Below, piece by piece: positions 35,516 through 48,517 of a DNA stretch of 64,000 nt (position 1 is the first letter of the stretch; every line of letters starts with the position of its first letter). Where the stretch lies: assembly GCA_013365325.1 (NCBI GenBank), contig JABVXV010000112.1:1-64000 (forward strand), given 5' to 3'. The DNA comes from Dipetalonema caudispina (taxonomy: Eukaryota > Nematoda > Chromadorea > Rhabditida > Onchocercidae). Made by a program: the position numbers and the translations under genes. Below the pieces are notes generated by a model. It made no database searches and was not told where the DNA came from. It worked only from the letters and a program-made list of their open reading frames with translations.

Positions 35516-38500
35516 ATGGCAGCTATTGTTATGGGTCATGTGGAATATACTGATAATAATGGTGTGTTTCTCGGAGGGAATGGTGGAGGTGAAATCTTTT
35601 GTTATCAATGATTGATAATTGTTTTTTATAGAACTCAGGCTTTTTTATGAGGTTGAATTATTGTAGACGTGCTTTAATTCACTCTTACGAAATCAAGTTG
35701 AATTAAAAAATTGATGTGAGATAGACCTTTTAAGATTTATTGTAATGACTCCTCACTTTTAGGTTTCGTAATGCAGAATGGCGGCGTTGTGCCACCGTCA
35801 CTTCTCCAGGAGAACCGTGTCCCACGTTTCTACAAGGAAGCTATTGCCAAATGCGGTGCTCCAAGCCAATCACAGCTGCCTAATACTGCACTCGTTTATA
35901 ATTTAATGATTACTTCATGTTTACCGCGTGCTATACTCGGTAATATATGGTCACTGGTGAATCGGACCATGCCTGGTCAACTTACACGGCAAGAATTCTT
36001 TTCATGCTTAGCACTAATTGCACTAATACAGGTAGGTTTATGTTCTCCCTGGTTTTATCATGCTTTTTATTTGAAGTTCCAAAAAAGATGATGTCAAGAC
36101 TAAGTAAACAAGGCAATACCTATTCCCTCTTTTTTAGTTTTTATTGGTTGGTAATTTGTAATGACGTTTTTAACGGTTTTAAAGTGATAAGAACCTATCC
36201 TAGAGCTGTCTCAGCTATGTATAGAACAGAGTTGTATAGTGTATAAGAGATTTTTTCAGCTTAGTATGTAAATTATGAATGAAGCAAAAAAGGATTGGAC
36301 AGAATTAATGTATTAATGATATAATTGTATGTATGAATATGTATGAAATTAATGCAAAAAATGAGGGAATATGTTATAAACATATATGTAGAATTGGGCA
36401 TAAGTTGTTCCTTTCTAGAAGATTTCAAGTCTTTTAAAATGATTTAATGGAAAACTCTGATTTAGCAATATGTATGCATTGTCAAAGTAAAATTTTTACT
36501 ATTCCTTTTTGACGAAATTTTTTCCAGAAAGGCCAACCATTATCGGCGCTGTCAACAATGTCTACGCTACCAATTCCACACTTCCAAGCGTGCGCGCCGT
36601 TTGCACAACATTTGCCTGCTGGAGATATTTTTCAACAGCAAGGGTTTTGTCAAACCGTACAAAAAACTCCTGATTCGTCAAGAGTAGCAGTAAACCTGCA
36701 GACAATGGCAACAACATCAAGTGCAATATCTCTTCTTGCCGACATTGACTTTTCCAAACCAGTCAGTAATTCAATGACTTTTACTCAGCCAACGGCAATA
36801 TCTGTTACACAGATTCCTCTTTCACAATCATATCCATCGATCAGCACCGTCAGTACGTCACACATGGATAACATTGCTTTGGGAACTCAAGCTTCAATCG
36901 CTCTCGCTTCAAATCAGTCGTTCAATGTTACAACTGATTTGGATAATCAGGTTCCTTCGAAAGATATAAACCAATCAGCAAACGATGTTTTACGGAATTC
37001 CGCACTATCAGATGAAATTCTGGATGCTGTTCCTAATATGTTGAGACCAAATTCGCAAACTTCTCTTTCCGAGACGATTCCTTGTAGTGGTAGCAGTTCG
37101 ACAAATGTTGATGAGGATAAAACTGCAGGAATTCTAGAGTCAGTCCGAAGTATGCTTTTTTTTTTCTTGTTCATTTTATTCAAATTCTTAATTCCTGTAG
37201 TTTACTTAATTAATTTCTGTAATTCCTAATTCCTTACTCCCTATGATAACGTTCATTTTTTCAAATAGCGGGATTATATGCATCAAAAAGTGAAGCAGCT
37301 ACATGAAGGATAAAAGTATTGGTAGTGGGGTGTCTCGTCGGAACTATTCATGGTTTGATTATTAAGTTATACAGTTTGAACTTATTGGATGTTTTATATT
37401 CCTGCATGTTTCAAACTACTGGAAGGTTTTCTTTTTATAGTTATATTATCGATTATGACATTTAGTAGGGAGAAACTTCTAATTTCAGGCTTGGATGTTT
37501 ATGCAACTATGAAATTGATAACCGATGCGAGCAAAGACAGAGAAGTATGTTCCGTTTGTGCAATTTTATTTAATTGCTTAGTGTTGAATTATAAGGAGCA
37601 GCAGGCGAAAAGTTATGGTTTCGTCAGAATTAGTGATAAACAAATATTTTATAGGAAGAATGCCTTTATGTTTGGCGGCGTTGCATTGAAGAAGCATATA
37701 CATTGTTAAGTGATGCTGATTCATTACTGCCTTGTTCGGCAGCGGCATATATTGCAGAAATCGTTCATACTGATCGTGGTGCGAGGTATTTGAATGCACT
37801 TTATGAAATCCGTGAAATGGTCAGTAGTTAGTACTTTTTCACATATATATTTGATTACTTAAATTTATCCTTATGGAAGATTTTGAGTTCTCAAGATGAC
37901 TTAGTAATGGTAGGAATGGATTTTAGATTATATCCAATGCACTGTAAAGGAGGAGCTCAATATGAGGTGGAAATGAGAAGATTATGCTGTGCCGAGGAGG
38001 GAACTTACTTAAACTGAAATTTCTATTGATTTTTGAAGAAGTCGGTAATCACTGTTCTTAATGTAAAATGGTTTGGGCAGTTGATTGAGAAAAATTTCGG
38101 AATCAGTAGCAGTTGTGTTATCTTTGTTTCTGCTTGTAATTAACTTTCAAGAATGTTGCAGTCGAGAGATGGGAATTGGTGGAAATGAAATTAATCGAGT
38201 AAATTTTTTTGAAAATGAAATTTAGAGCACAGTAGATGTAGGTTTCATTTTTTTTTGGCTCGACAAATTAAGTTATAATAATGTAGTGAAGTATTTTTGC
38301 TCCTACGGAAATTGTGTGTATGAATCATTTTTGCAGACATTGAGAATACGGGAAGGAAGGATGGATAAATTGGTCAAGCAGAAAGAATTACTTGATAAAA
38401 TCGACAAAATATGGGCACGTCTGGAATGCTTCGCAGAGAAAAGTATTGCTAATGAAGATACTGATCAACTGGCAGAAACAGTCAACAAAACCATTCCCTC

Positions 38501-38636
38501 TTTGTGTGGTATTTGCTTGTTACGCGTTTCCCCAAATTCATTGCTTGAATTTACTGGTACTGTATACCATAAACAGTGTGCTAATTTATGGATTAATCGA
38601 GTCGATTCGTTTTTACCTAAATTGAAAAAATGTTGA
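35516..38636 (+). CDS. Gamma-synergin-like EH-domain protein (AP-1 clathrin adaptor accessory)
   Basis: Trafficking protein expected at the trans-Golgi/endosome, where gamma-synergin binds AP-1. Exons: 35516-35588, 35763-36031, 36528-37149, 37489-37544, 37655-37819 and 38337-38636. Phases close to 494 residues. An EH domain occupies about residues 40-115 (VYNLMITSCLPRAILGNIWS, then NRTMPGQLTRQEF). A Ser/Thr/Gln-rich unstructured middle (about 130-325) follows. The C-terminus matches synergin: ECLYVWRRCIEEAYTLLSDA, then LLDKIDKIWARLECF, then the cysteine/histidine block CGICLLRV...YHKQCANLWINRV. Human synergin is about 1,300 residues, so this is a compact version keeping only the two conserved ends. 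Exon 1 (MAAIVMGHVEYTDNNG) was chosen for phase and a nearby donor; additional upstream exons cannot be excluded. Confidence 0.85.
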
Positions 38637-38948
38637 GTTTTTTTCTCTGAAATCTGTATACTTCATTCCAAGTTCTATTTTGGTGAATAAGTTATGCTTA
38701 ATCGCTCCATTCTCATTCCTTTCTGTTGCCAGTGGTTAATGGATTTATACTCACCTTATTTTTCAATCAAAGATAGAGAATTCACATACTTGTTATAATA
38801 TTCTTAATTGATTGGAAATGCAGAAATTAATTTTTTCTTGACAAATAGCACAGATTATCTTATGTCAAAAAATTTGGTCTTATATGAACGCTTTTACTTT
38901 ATTTTAATATTCTGCAAAGTGCCTCTCAATTCTTTTATTAATTTTCAG

Positions 38949-39336
38949 TGTTTTCCGAATTGGATGAAAAGATTTGTCATGTTCTGTTCTCTCTTGTTTA
39001 TTTTTTTTCCTTCTCTGTCTTTCTACTTAGCTGGTTAGCATCATTTCACGGTTTCCAGCGTTGTTAGTTTTAGACATTACTCATTTAAAGTTTCGATTGC
39101 GGAAAATTGTGTATTCCCTTAAAAATTTGCGCGGTTCTCAAGATGGTAAGTGGGTTAATATTACTGCTCGAGAATTATTGAGGTGGAAGATGAAGTTAAG
39201 TAATAACTTCTACAAAACGGTGAGTGAGTGCAATAGAGTGCAGTACTTATCTTTTTTTCCACTTATTTCATCCAGTTTTGGTATCATTGTATAGGCAGCT
39301 TACATTTATGCTCAGCAATTGATTATTGAAATGTAA
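38949..39336 (+). CDS. mTERF-like repeat fragment (partial or relic gene)
   Basis: Spliced segments 38949-38980, 39031-39219 and 39295-39336 encode FSELDEKICH joined to LVSIISRFPALLVLD, followed by a helix THLKFRLRKIVYSLKNL and a short tail ending in IIEM and a stop. The SRFPxLLxLD...L+xRLxxI pattern is that of a mitochondrial transcription termination factor (mTERF) repeat. Family proteins normally hold several such repeats and a mitochondrial presequence over 250 or more residues, and I find fewer than 100 here. The first intron would be only about 50 bases. It sits 312 bases after the synergin stop on the same strand, so it may be a downstream operon gene whose 5' exons I missed, or a pseudogene. 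Confidence 0.4.
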
Positions 39337-41208
39337 TTTCTTAACCTGTTAATGACATGTAGTTTTTTATTTTTTTGCTGTATCACTTTTATTTATTTGC
39401 AAATAAATGGTTTGTTTAATAGTTTAATGTTTTTCCTTGCGTAATTTTATTTGTGGAGAATATAAGGAAGGAAATGCGAATAACTGCTCTCACTGCAGTA
39501 CGAGGTCAGTTTTAGACACTTCGAAATATCTTATCTCTTTTGTTTTAAAAGATTAGTACCTCATTTAATTGGATGATTCCCTTCATTGAAAAATCCAACA
39601 TTAAGATGAAAGAAGAGTGCATGTGGGAATTAAAGAATTCGCTTTAATTTCGATGGATTATGAAGGAATTTGTATTTCATTTTTGAATAGTGTTTCAGTT
39701 GAATGTAACAGTAATAGTAACGATATCATTCAAGGGGTGAATATTTCGTATAGCAAAGAGGAGATATTCACTATTATGCATGTTTTCACCAATTTTTAAA
39801 ATCTTACATAGTATCTTCCGACCTCTAGTCACCCTGTGAAATAGTATTTCGAAAAGAAAAAACAAAAGACTCCTTGTAATATTTCGTCTTTTATCTGAAG
39901 CAAATACGACAGTTATCTCATATTTTTTTTTTTTTTTTTTATGTTGAATTTTAGGGAAGTCTAATTTCTGAGAAATATTTCCAAGAAGTACTGCAATCCT
40001 GAACAAATTGCAATCATGATAAGTGATGAAGTAGGGTTGGCATTAACGTATCGCATTTATAAATTGTCATATTGTTTTGTGCAAAATTACTATGTAGAAA
40101 ATTCTTTATTTCCAGAATATTTAAATTCTTGAGAATACAAATAATAAGTCAGAAAGGTTTTCACACTTCAATTTATCTCTTCTAACCTTTAGATAATTGA
40201 AAAGAAAGAGAATAAATTTAAAAAAAAGAAGAACTGGATGAAGTGAAAAGCATACCAACTTAGCATATTTAATAAGAATCAGAAATTTTTGTTGAAAAAT
40301 TTATTTTCTATTGCATTCTCATTATTGATCTTAAAATTAGTTGTATCCGAGGAATTTATTGCATGAATCTCAGTCCCCTTAGTTGTTCCCTTTTTTTCTC
40401 TTCTCTTTTCCATTTTTCCCGTTACTGGATTGTTGTCATTGCGGAATATCATTTACGTCAATCAAACTATAAATGTGCCTCTCCATTGGGCTTAAAACAG
40501 AAACAAGAGGCCATCATCGCCTCTATACCCGATCGATTTCTTCTTTTTTTTTTTTTATTTCACGGGGGGAGAGAGAGGAGGGGAAAGTATTGATGTCTAG
40601 AAGAAGTGCCACCCTAGAAAAACTAATACATCTCCCACCGATTAAAAAGTAAAATATAGACTAGCCAAATTACTCAATTCCCTATCCATTTCAACTTCAA
40701 ATTCCACGGTCAAAATTTTCCATATTTTATCGTGGTACTGGAAATATCTAAGTTTACTCGGGTAATCGTTGGAGTTACTTCTTCCTAATTTTCGTGAAAT
40801 CTTTGGTATATTTAGGCTAAATGAAGATCATTTTACGTCTAATATTCCAATTAAATAATTAATACATATGACAAATTCCGGAATATTTTCAATATTTGGA
40901 TTCTAATTATCATACTTGAGATATTTTAATGTAACTTCACATTCTGCGGCTTATGATAGATTATGCACATCAGTAAGTTTTTTTGTTGCCATAAAATGAG
41001 AATCTGGAAGCTACCTTCATAGATTCTTGAAGCATCTTATTCGGAGTCTGATTTGCTTAATAAAAATGAATACTTCAAGTAGAGGGAAAAATTGACAGTT
41101 TATGAAGAGTAATAGCTGCAAATATATACATTAAAAGAAATATATCCGTAATGATTACCGTCATTTAAGAGATTTTAAAAAATTCCATGAAATTTCTCTG
41201 TCTAAATT
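39337..41208. other. Intergenic between convergent genes
   Basis: AT-rich 3' flanks of the mTERF-like segment (+) and the FGSSTPR gene (-). Contains T-runs at about 39923-39940 and a short purine-rich stretch (GGGGGGAGAGAGAGGAGGGG) at about 40564-40583. No coding signal. Confidence 0.5.
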
Positions 41209-44200
41209 TCACAGCGCAGAAATATTTTTATTAATATCTTTTGATTTCCTTATTTCATATTCGTGAAAAGAACTTCCTCGTTCAGATGTTGTATTGCATT
41301 CTTGTGGTACTGGAGTTTCAGGATAATAGCTATGGTTATAAATTATCTTATGTTCGACATTTGCATGTTCAGATTGCATGTCGAATGCTGCACAATCACT
41401 TCCTTGTAATTGATGCAAACTTTCCGGAATCGATTCTATTATTTCCGGCAATTTGCTTTGCTCTAATTCCGGATTAATTTGTTCATTATTCGAAGTTTCC
41501 ACTACTGTTTTCCGATCTTTAACCTTATCTTCTGAACTTTTGGGAGAATGCTCATCTTTAAGTTCGTTGTTGCCACTAGGTAGGATGAGTGTTTTGTCAG
41601 GAACTGATGATGATGATAGCTTTGTAGGAAAAGTACCAGAGTCAATGGTCATAGCAGCGCTGTATAACCCAATGGAAGGCTCGCGTTTTCCATATCCTGA
41701 ATTAATGGTAAATTCTCGTCCTGTTTCATCTTTGTGTTCGGAATTTGATGCATCCGTTTCGACATGATCCTTTTTGGAAATGATTGAAAATTTATTCGTT
41801 AAGTTATCTTGTTCAATTGATCTTGGCTGAATGCTTACGTCAATTTCCCCTTCTTCCGATCCCTCATGCAGAATCTGTACAGTTCCATCTTCTATCAAGC
41901 TGTCTAGTCTCGACGTCTTTGTAATGCTTTTATTTTCTGCAACTTCTTCTGCTGTAATCTTTTCTACCGGTGTCGATCCTACAGGAAGCAGTCTTACCTC
42001 ATCTTCAACTATACTAGCAGTCAGTAATTGTCTTTCCGTGGCAATTGTTGCTTCCAGTTTCGGTTCCTCAACAATTAAAACTTTTTTGTTTTCGTTTCCG
42101 AATTCGACAGATGCTGGAGACAATTTCCCGGACACCTCAGAAAATTCAGTTTTGGCTACTGAAGTTTTCCTCCCACCAGCTTTTTCGTTTTTCGATTGCT
42201 TCCCCTCATTAACAACCTTTTTCATCGCTTTTGTTTTATCACTCCGTGCTTCTAACTTCTTTTTCACGGAATTCATAAATTCCTCACTTCCTGCTTTCGA
42301 CTGATAACTCGTGGACATCACTCGACATGTACCTTTACTAGTTACCGTTCCACTTGGTTTTTGGGTTATTCCATCAGTTCGTTTCATCTGAACATTCATT
42401 GATGCGCCTGCTAAAATTTACATTAGAATTGGATAAATGAGTGATTAATTATGGCATTAACCGAAATATTTCTTACAAATTTACATTCGATGTATAGAAG
42501 TGAAATTTAAAAAATATTTAATTGAAGAAAAAAGAATGACAGGAAAGGAACCTGTCTTAGAGCGTGGTGTTGGAAAGGTCGGTGTTGTATAGGATCGTCG
42601 TCCAACTTGTGGATTAATTCGATTATCACTATACTCTCTTGCTGTACTGCATAAATGTGACAAAATGCGTGGTGTTGATGAACCAAATGCAAACGTTCCA
42701 CGCATTACTCGATCTCTCGAACCTTCTCGACTTCCTGCAAGACGATTTGAACTCGGGGCGTATTTATCAATTTTAACATCATTTCTTATTTTATTCTTAT
42801 TTCTACTCCGATATTGTCAATCCTTTCACTATTATTTATTACTTATCAATTTATCAGTATTTCTTAACATATTTCTCTAATTTGACTATCATAACTATAT
42901 TATATTTTCAAAGGAAACTTTTTAGTAGTTTAATATATAATATTCAAATTTTAGAGACACAACTTTCAGCAGTTTACATACTCTTCTATCCCTCTTATTT
43001 CTTGCATACAATTTTGGATAATTAACTGCCCAGTTATAATTCAATTTAAATATTTTTCTTCCTTTTTTAACTTTCATTACTCAAATAGGATAATGAATCT
43101 ATGACATTATCAAGGAAAAAGGAAGGAAAAATATCTATAATTTTATTTCTTTCAAGTTAGACAAAAAAAGGAATAGCTATATCGCTTTCATTAATCTACA
43201 CAGCAAAATCAGTGCTTAAGATGTACTTTTTTTTTAAAACAGCCTTTGAAATAAAAATTTTTTGAAACATCAATAGACGTATGCTTTCTTTTTTTTTTTT
43301 TACTTATGAAATCAAAATAAAAATAGCACCATTTTCCAATCCAAGTATTTTTATAAAAAGTTCATATGTGTCGTTTAATTCAGTACTTTGTCAGAGGAAG
43401 CTGAATTGATAGATAAAGGAAGAAATGAGGTAATAACATCATTATTCACCTTAGTCTATAAAATGAATAATGACATTAATCTCAATACATATCTTCAGAT
43501 TTTTCTTTTTTTTTTTTTTTTTTTTTTTTTTTGAGTGTACCAGATTGATAAATTTTAAAATTTATGCTCATCGTTTTCCTTTTTTTTTTTTTTTCTATAA
43601 TAACTTTTAAATATTGAAAGGAAAAACTGAAAAATATGCTTGACTCAGCAAATAGCCAGAAAGGGTTTATGGCTCGTATCACCATTATAGTGCATATAAT
43701 TTTCTTTCGCTTGTAACCTTTAAAATGCAAAATAAATGTTTCCCTTTTTCTTCTCTATCGTTACAAATAATTTCACAGGAATTATAATGAGCATGTAGGC
43801 TTGTCTATTTTTTCTAATCCCTTCAATAGCTTTCTTCCCTTTTCCTTATCGTAATTTTTAAAATACATCGTGTAAAACGCATTATTGAATTTTTAATAGA
43901 ATGTATGGGAAATCGTTTGGCCTGAAATTATGCAGTAAAATTGCTTTGATACATGTAAAACTTGCCATTTATCCTTTAGCCTATTTTGAAATGTCGGTAT
44001 GACAGTTTTGGTAACTTTCCCAAAGTTTTTTCAACATTGGACATAAGTTTCCATGCAATATACGTAAAATCTTACACCCTTTTCTGAGCATTCATTCAGC
44101 AAAGAATTAGTCCATTATTGCAACTTCACGGAAATTTGGGTAAAATTTACTCGTTTTTACTCATCTCTAATTGTAAATGTATTCAGTTATTGTTTTCATC

Positions 44201-45310
44201 ACTTTTCAACGATATGGTTGAAGTTCACAACTGGAAGTAAAAGTTCAAGTCTTCTTAGCGAAATCATGGTTAAATGTTTAACAGTCATGAAGAAAGTGGT
44301 AGCATGTGATCTCAATGAAACTAGAAAAAGAATGCATAAATTTTCCGGAAAACCAAGAAATCCGTTAATTATACTAGAATTTTTTGAAAATTTTAGAACA
44401 GATTTACTGAAGATTACATTGCTAATAAATAATATAGACTTATTAGAAATTGTGAAGAAAACGAGAATTTTTTTATAAGTGGAAACATATATTTTTTTAG
44501 GCATTCTAGGATCAAAGCCAATAATCTACAAAACTTCAAATTCCCAACTTTTCCGGACAAAGAAGCCTTTTTTATACCGATCATCGGAGAAACTTTAATA
44601 AAATAAAATTAATTTAGGGAAAATTAATTTGAATTCTTCAAAAACCTTATAGAAATATAAAAGCTATTAGAATTTCTATGGATTTGGACTCGTCTTAATG
44701 TATCTTTACCTAAAGTAAAATGGTTGTTCTATTTAAAATTTGCTATACATATCGAGAAGAAAAAGATTAATTTTCAATTTTTAAAAAGTAATTTATTCCA
44801 TTTCCGTCACCGAACAATTTCTTGCGATATGACAATGGTAATGAATGGGAAGTATTAAAATATAAAGAGGCATATTGCCATGGAATTTTCAAGCAAACAA
44901 GAAGTAATGCAGCATCTTGGCCGAAATAATGAAAGTATGGTGGGAAATTGAATTACTAGCCATATGGAAACTTCCTGGCTAGATGATTTATCTTATAGCC
45001 AAATCATTTCAGTGGAAGAATAGTTAATTCATGTAATGCTTGTAAATTGCTTGTTTTCGAACCGGAAAGGCCTATTTTGTCACTTACCTGATTGGTTTCG
45101 GGTGACAGATCGTGCCTGTCGCATATAATGTGACAATGTTTGGTCCTTTGTTCGCTTTATTGGCTTAATTTTTGAATCGTAGGCACGTAGCATTGCGGGT
45201 ACGCTATACATGTAAGAGAGGTCACGTGGTGTCGATGACCCAAATACAAATGTCTTCTTTTCATTACGTTCCGCTGTTTTTCTATGGCCATTTGATAAAG
45301 CACCAGCCAT
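41209..45310 (-). CDS. Disordered protein with a duplicated FGSSTPR motif
   Basis: Three exons on the minus strand (45310-45088, 42734-42552, 42410-41209) join in phase to give 535 residues. I do not recognise the family. Residues about 18-50 (KTFVFGSSTPRDLSYMYS) and about 88-115 (GTFAFGSSTPRILSHLCS) are clear copies of one motif, each followed by a basic segment ending in a conserved N/K-P. The long last exon (about 400 residues) is Glu/Lys/Ser/Thr-rich, lacks hydrophobic blocks and looks intrinsically disordered (for example HEGSEEGEIDVSI). A CTCTTTCAG acceptor lies about 75 bases upstream of the ATG on the minus strand, consistent with a 5' UTR or leader splice. The motif style suggests a cytoskeletal or microtubule-associated role, but this is only a guess. 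The 2.3-kb first intron holds long T-runs. Confidence 0.7.
43503..43594. repeat. Two long T-runs in an intron
   Basis: About 27 T's at 43506-43532 and about 15-19 T's near 43577-43594, inside intron 1 of the FGSSTPR gene (A-runs on its sense strand). Low-complexity; could be retroposon tails, but I see no element body. Confidence 0.7.
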
Positions 45311-45680
45311 TCTCGTTCAAATTCAAGTCTTACTTGTTGTAGTTATGGCTATCACGTGTTCCGTCAGATGATGAACACTTCTTTGGAACTGAAAGAGCAA
45401 AAGTGTGAAAATTCTATTTCCATCTTTTCTCTTCACTTGCGAATATAAACACGAATAAAAAATTAGTATTGTTATGCCTATCGTTCTCTTAACTTGAAAT
45501 GTTTCAGACCAATAGATTTGGTATAAATTAGCCTAGGATGAATAATGAATGAGGTTAATCAAACAGATGATACCTTCTTCATGATAAAAGAAATTAAGTT
45601 TTTCAAAACCCAAAGGAATGCTCCTTCTCTCTCTCTTGTTAATCAACGAAATGGAATGAAATGAGAAGGTAATTTTCTAC

Positions 45681-45878
45681 TTAGTTTAATAGTAAGCTTA
45701 TGAAGACAATCATATAAAGGAAGAGTATAAGTGCAAAAGCGACTATGAAGGGAATTATTGGAAACCTATGCTTAAATGAGAACGAGCCTAACTGAGAGCA
45801 TCCTTGGCCTAGTTGAGGTATCGTCGAAATCTGGGAAGCCAAAGAACGCTTACGGAGAGCATACAGCCATGAATTCAT
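45681..45878 (-). CDS. Candidate small tail-anchored membrane protein, 65 residues
   Basis: A complete ATG-to-stop ORF on the minus strand, 370 bases upstream of the FGSSTPR gene. The N-terminal half is polar and basic (ALRKRSLASQISTIPQLGQG). Residues about 37-64 form a single very hydrophobic segment (FPIIPFIVAFALILFLYMIV) running to the stop, as in a tail-anchored protein. No family recognised. The plus strand of the same DNA also has a longer ORF (45776-46111) with a hydrophobic stretch, so one of the two is a shadow. Composition favours the minus strand only weakly. Confidence 0.3.
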   Translation of the reverse strand: MNSWLYALRKRSLASQISTIPQLGQGCSQLGSFSFKHRFPIIPFIVAFALILFLYMIVFISLLLN

Positions 45879-48517
45879 TCTATCCTGTTCCTCTATTCTT
45901 TCTCTTCCTTCTCTTTTCCACTACGACTATTTCCCAGCCGGAACTTTTATGTAAAAAAAATGGCCTGGTTAAGCTTCTGTCCAAGCAAGCTTTATTTTTT
46001 TCCCTCTGTCAATATCTAGCTTACATTTCTCTACTGGGAATGCAAAATGTCTTCAGAGTAATTCCTTCCAACTTTCTCTTCATCGCTTCACGACAGAAAT
46101 TTTGTCAATGATTTAGAAAAATGACAGGAAGCAAAAAAGAAAAGAAAAAAGAAATGAGAAACATTATCTACAAATCTTTTAGGCCAAGAGGATATCAGCA
46201 ACTTCATCAGTTTCATAGAAATTCAAATTACTCATTCCTTTCCTTTATTGCTCATTCGTTTTCTCAATACTCTTATGTCCAACACTTTGCTATGCAATCC
46301 ATCACGTTAATAATACGAATCAAATTGATCCGTCATCCTTTATTTGAAATTTGAAATTTTAACTGTCAAACTACAATTAAGTGAAATTTTTTGAAACTCA
46401 GATCATAAAGTAGATGAGCAGACGTACATTTTTTGCTAACTGTGAATGAAACAGTATCGCTATATGCTTGAATTTCATATTTATAGTTAGAAAAAATCTT
46501 TCCGTTAAACTTCATAATCATCAATGGTATTGAATTATTAACAAGTAAGCAAAGGGTGCAAAACGAATATATTGCATACTAATTATTGGAATTATTGATT
46601 AAAATTTATTTTAAAATCATTATTATTTCAGGTTTACTAAACCGAAACGAGATGATTTAAATTGACAAAAGTTAGTTAGAATGGTAACCATATGATTCGA
46701 TATAGTATTTAATTTCGTATCCTTAAAATGCTTCTTGAATGACAGGTAGATTAATTAAGTAGACAAACAAATAAATGGAAGATATTCAGCAGAAAGTAAT
46801 AACATGTTACCCTTTTGGTGGGATAAATCGATAACAAATAGATTTGTTCCGCAGTGATGGTAATAGCCTGAACAAATGAAAGCATCTCAAGATCATATTA
46901 AAGGCCATATTAAGCATAATTATGGTTGCGAGCAAACGATTGATATTATCTTCTGTAGGAGTAGTCACTATCTTCCAGCTACGATTGTATTTTTCAGTAT
47001 TTTTATTTTTCAAAAATTTCAAATTTTCCGGAAACCACTGCACAAAATTCACCATTGAAAAATTTTAAGACGCAAATAATTTCGTAGGCAAAATTCGTCA
47101 TACAATCGAATTAAATAAAAGATTCTAATAACTTGAAGCTAACAATATCTCACCATCGTACTACCTAAAATCAAGGAATCATTGAACAGAAAGAAACATA
47201 TTGATAATTTGCGGAAGAATCCAAATAATTTGGAGTATGGGTTCCAATGAAATTACGAACTCTTCATCTCATAACTATTAAAATAGCTATTCAAATTATT
47301 TTAAGGTTTCGAACATTGACAAACCGCAAGCTTCAAAGCAGAAATGATTGCTGTTTTTAAACGAATCAGTTGTTTAAAAGTATAATTTCTGAAAAGAAAT
47401 GACAATATGTTTGAATGTTTCAAATTAAAAATCTCTTCCATGAAGAACCGAACTTCCCAGTCCGGACTGAAAGGATCACAAAGGTCTCACTGAGGAAGAG
47501 TCGCATGATTCATAAACAGAATTCTAAAGTCCAAAAGCTCATTTCGCAGTCATTAAAAGAACGAAACACGGAAAGCAATGATATGGACGAATTTTAACAT
47601 AATATGTTACCTTTCACATTAGCTTAGCATAATAAGTTGCCTGTATATGACTGTCCAAATCGCTGCGTGTACCTTTTGCATTCACGAAATCCTTTTAATC
47701 TTTGTTATAAAAATGACAACAATTTGAGAAAACATTTATTTCACAGAAGCTAAGAAACTGGACAGAGTAAACAAGAATTATTCAGTTTTTTTTACTATCT
47801 AAAAAAAGAAAAAAAAAAAAACGATTGCTTCTGCTACTTCTTTTCTACAACATACTTTGATTTAAAACATAAATTAATTAAGCGATTTTCACACAGAAAC
47901 TACTACAAAGTGAAAATTTACGCCTCCTCACCATCGCCGATATCAAATTTTCTGTTAAAAAATTTCCCTTCAGAGAAATGTACAATGCAGATCTAGTCAC
48001 AGTGCGATATGAGAAAATAATTTGCGATTAAGGATGTAAGGAAGACAGAATTGTGGATTCAACACTTGGAGATATTTCGCCAAGTCAGTTCTAGAAATGA
48101 GCAGAACAGGCTATAATATAAAGTGAAAATTCAGCAGAATCAGATGATGCGGTAGATGGACTGGTAGCAAATATACTTTTCAAAAAAAATGGCTATAAAC
48201 TAATTGCATAGTGATAAGACTGCGATTGCAAATTTCGGAGTTTTACAAAATTCAAACTGGATTGGCGATGCTGTGAACTCTTTAAAATCTATGTTAAATA
48301 CAAAACTACTACTTCACAATACGACAAAAAGGAAGTGTGAGGAATTGACGACAATACCTATATAATTCATATTATTTTATTCTCAAAAGTAGATTTTTTG
48401 TTTTTAATAGTTAAACGAGCAATTATAAATTTACAAAGACAGTATTTTTTTGAACAAAGGTAACAATACAGAAAGCGCTTTAGAGAGCAAAGCGAAAAAT
48501 ACGACAGCTGCAATTTC
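45879..48517. other. Intergenic, between same-strand genes
   Basis: About 2.6 kb between the vha-2 stop and the small candidate ORF, AT-rich. ORFs at 46807-47055 (-) and 47415-47597 (+) were examined and not accepted. No RNA gene recognised. Confidence 0.45.

Noticed and set aside
41453..42304. Plus-strand ORFs of 104 and 157 codons
   Set aside because: Antisense shadows of the large last exon of the FGSSTPR gene, which has better splice support and composition.
47415..47597. Plus-strand 60-codon ORF rich in Lys/Arg/Glu/Ser
   Set aside because: Composition is protein-like, but there is no acceptor, no partner exon and no recognisable family.
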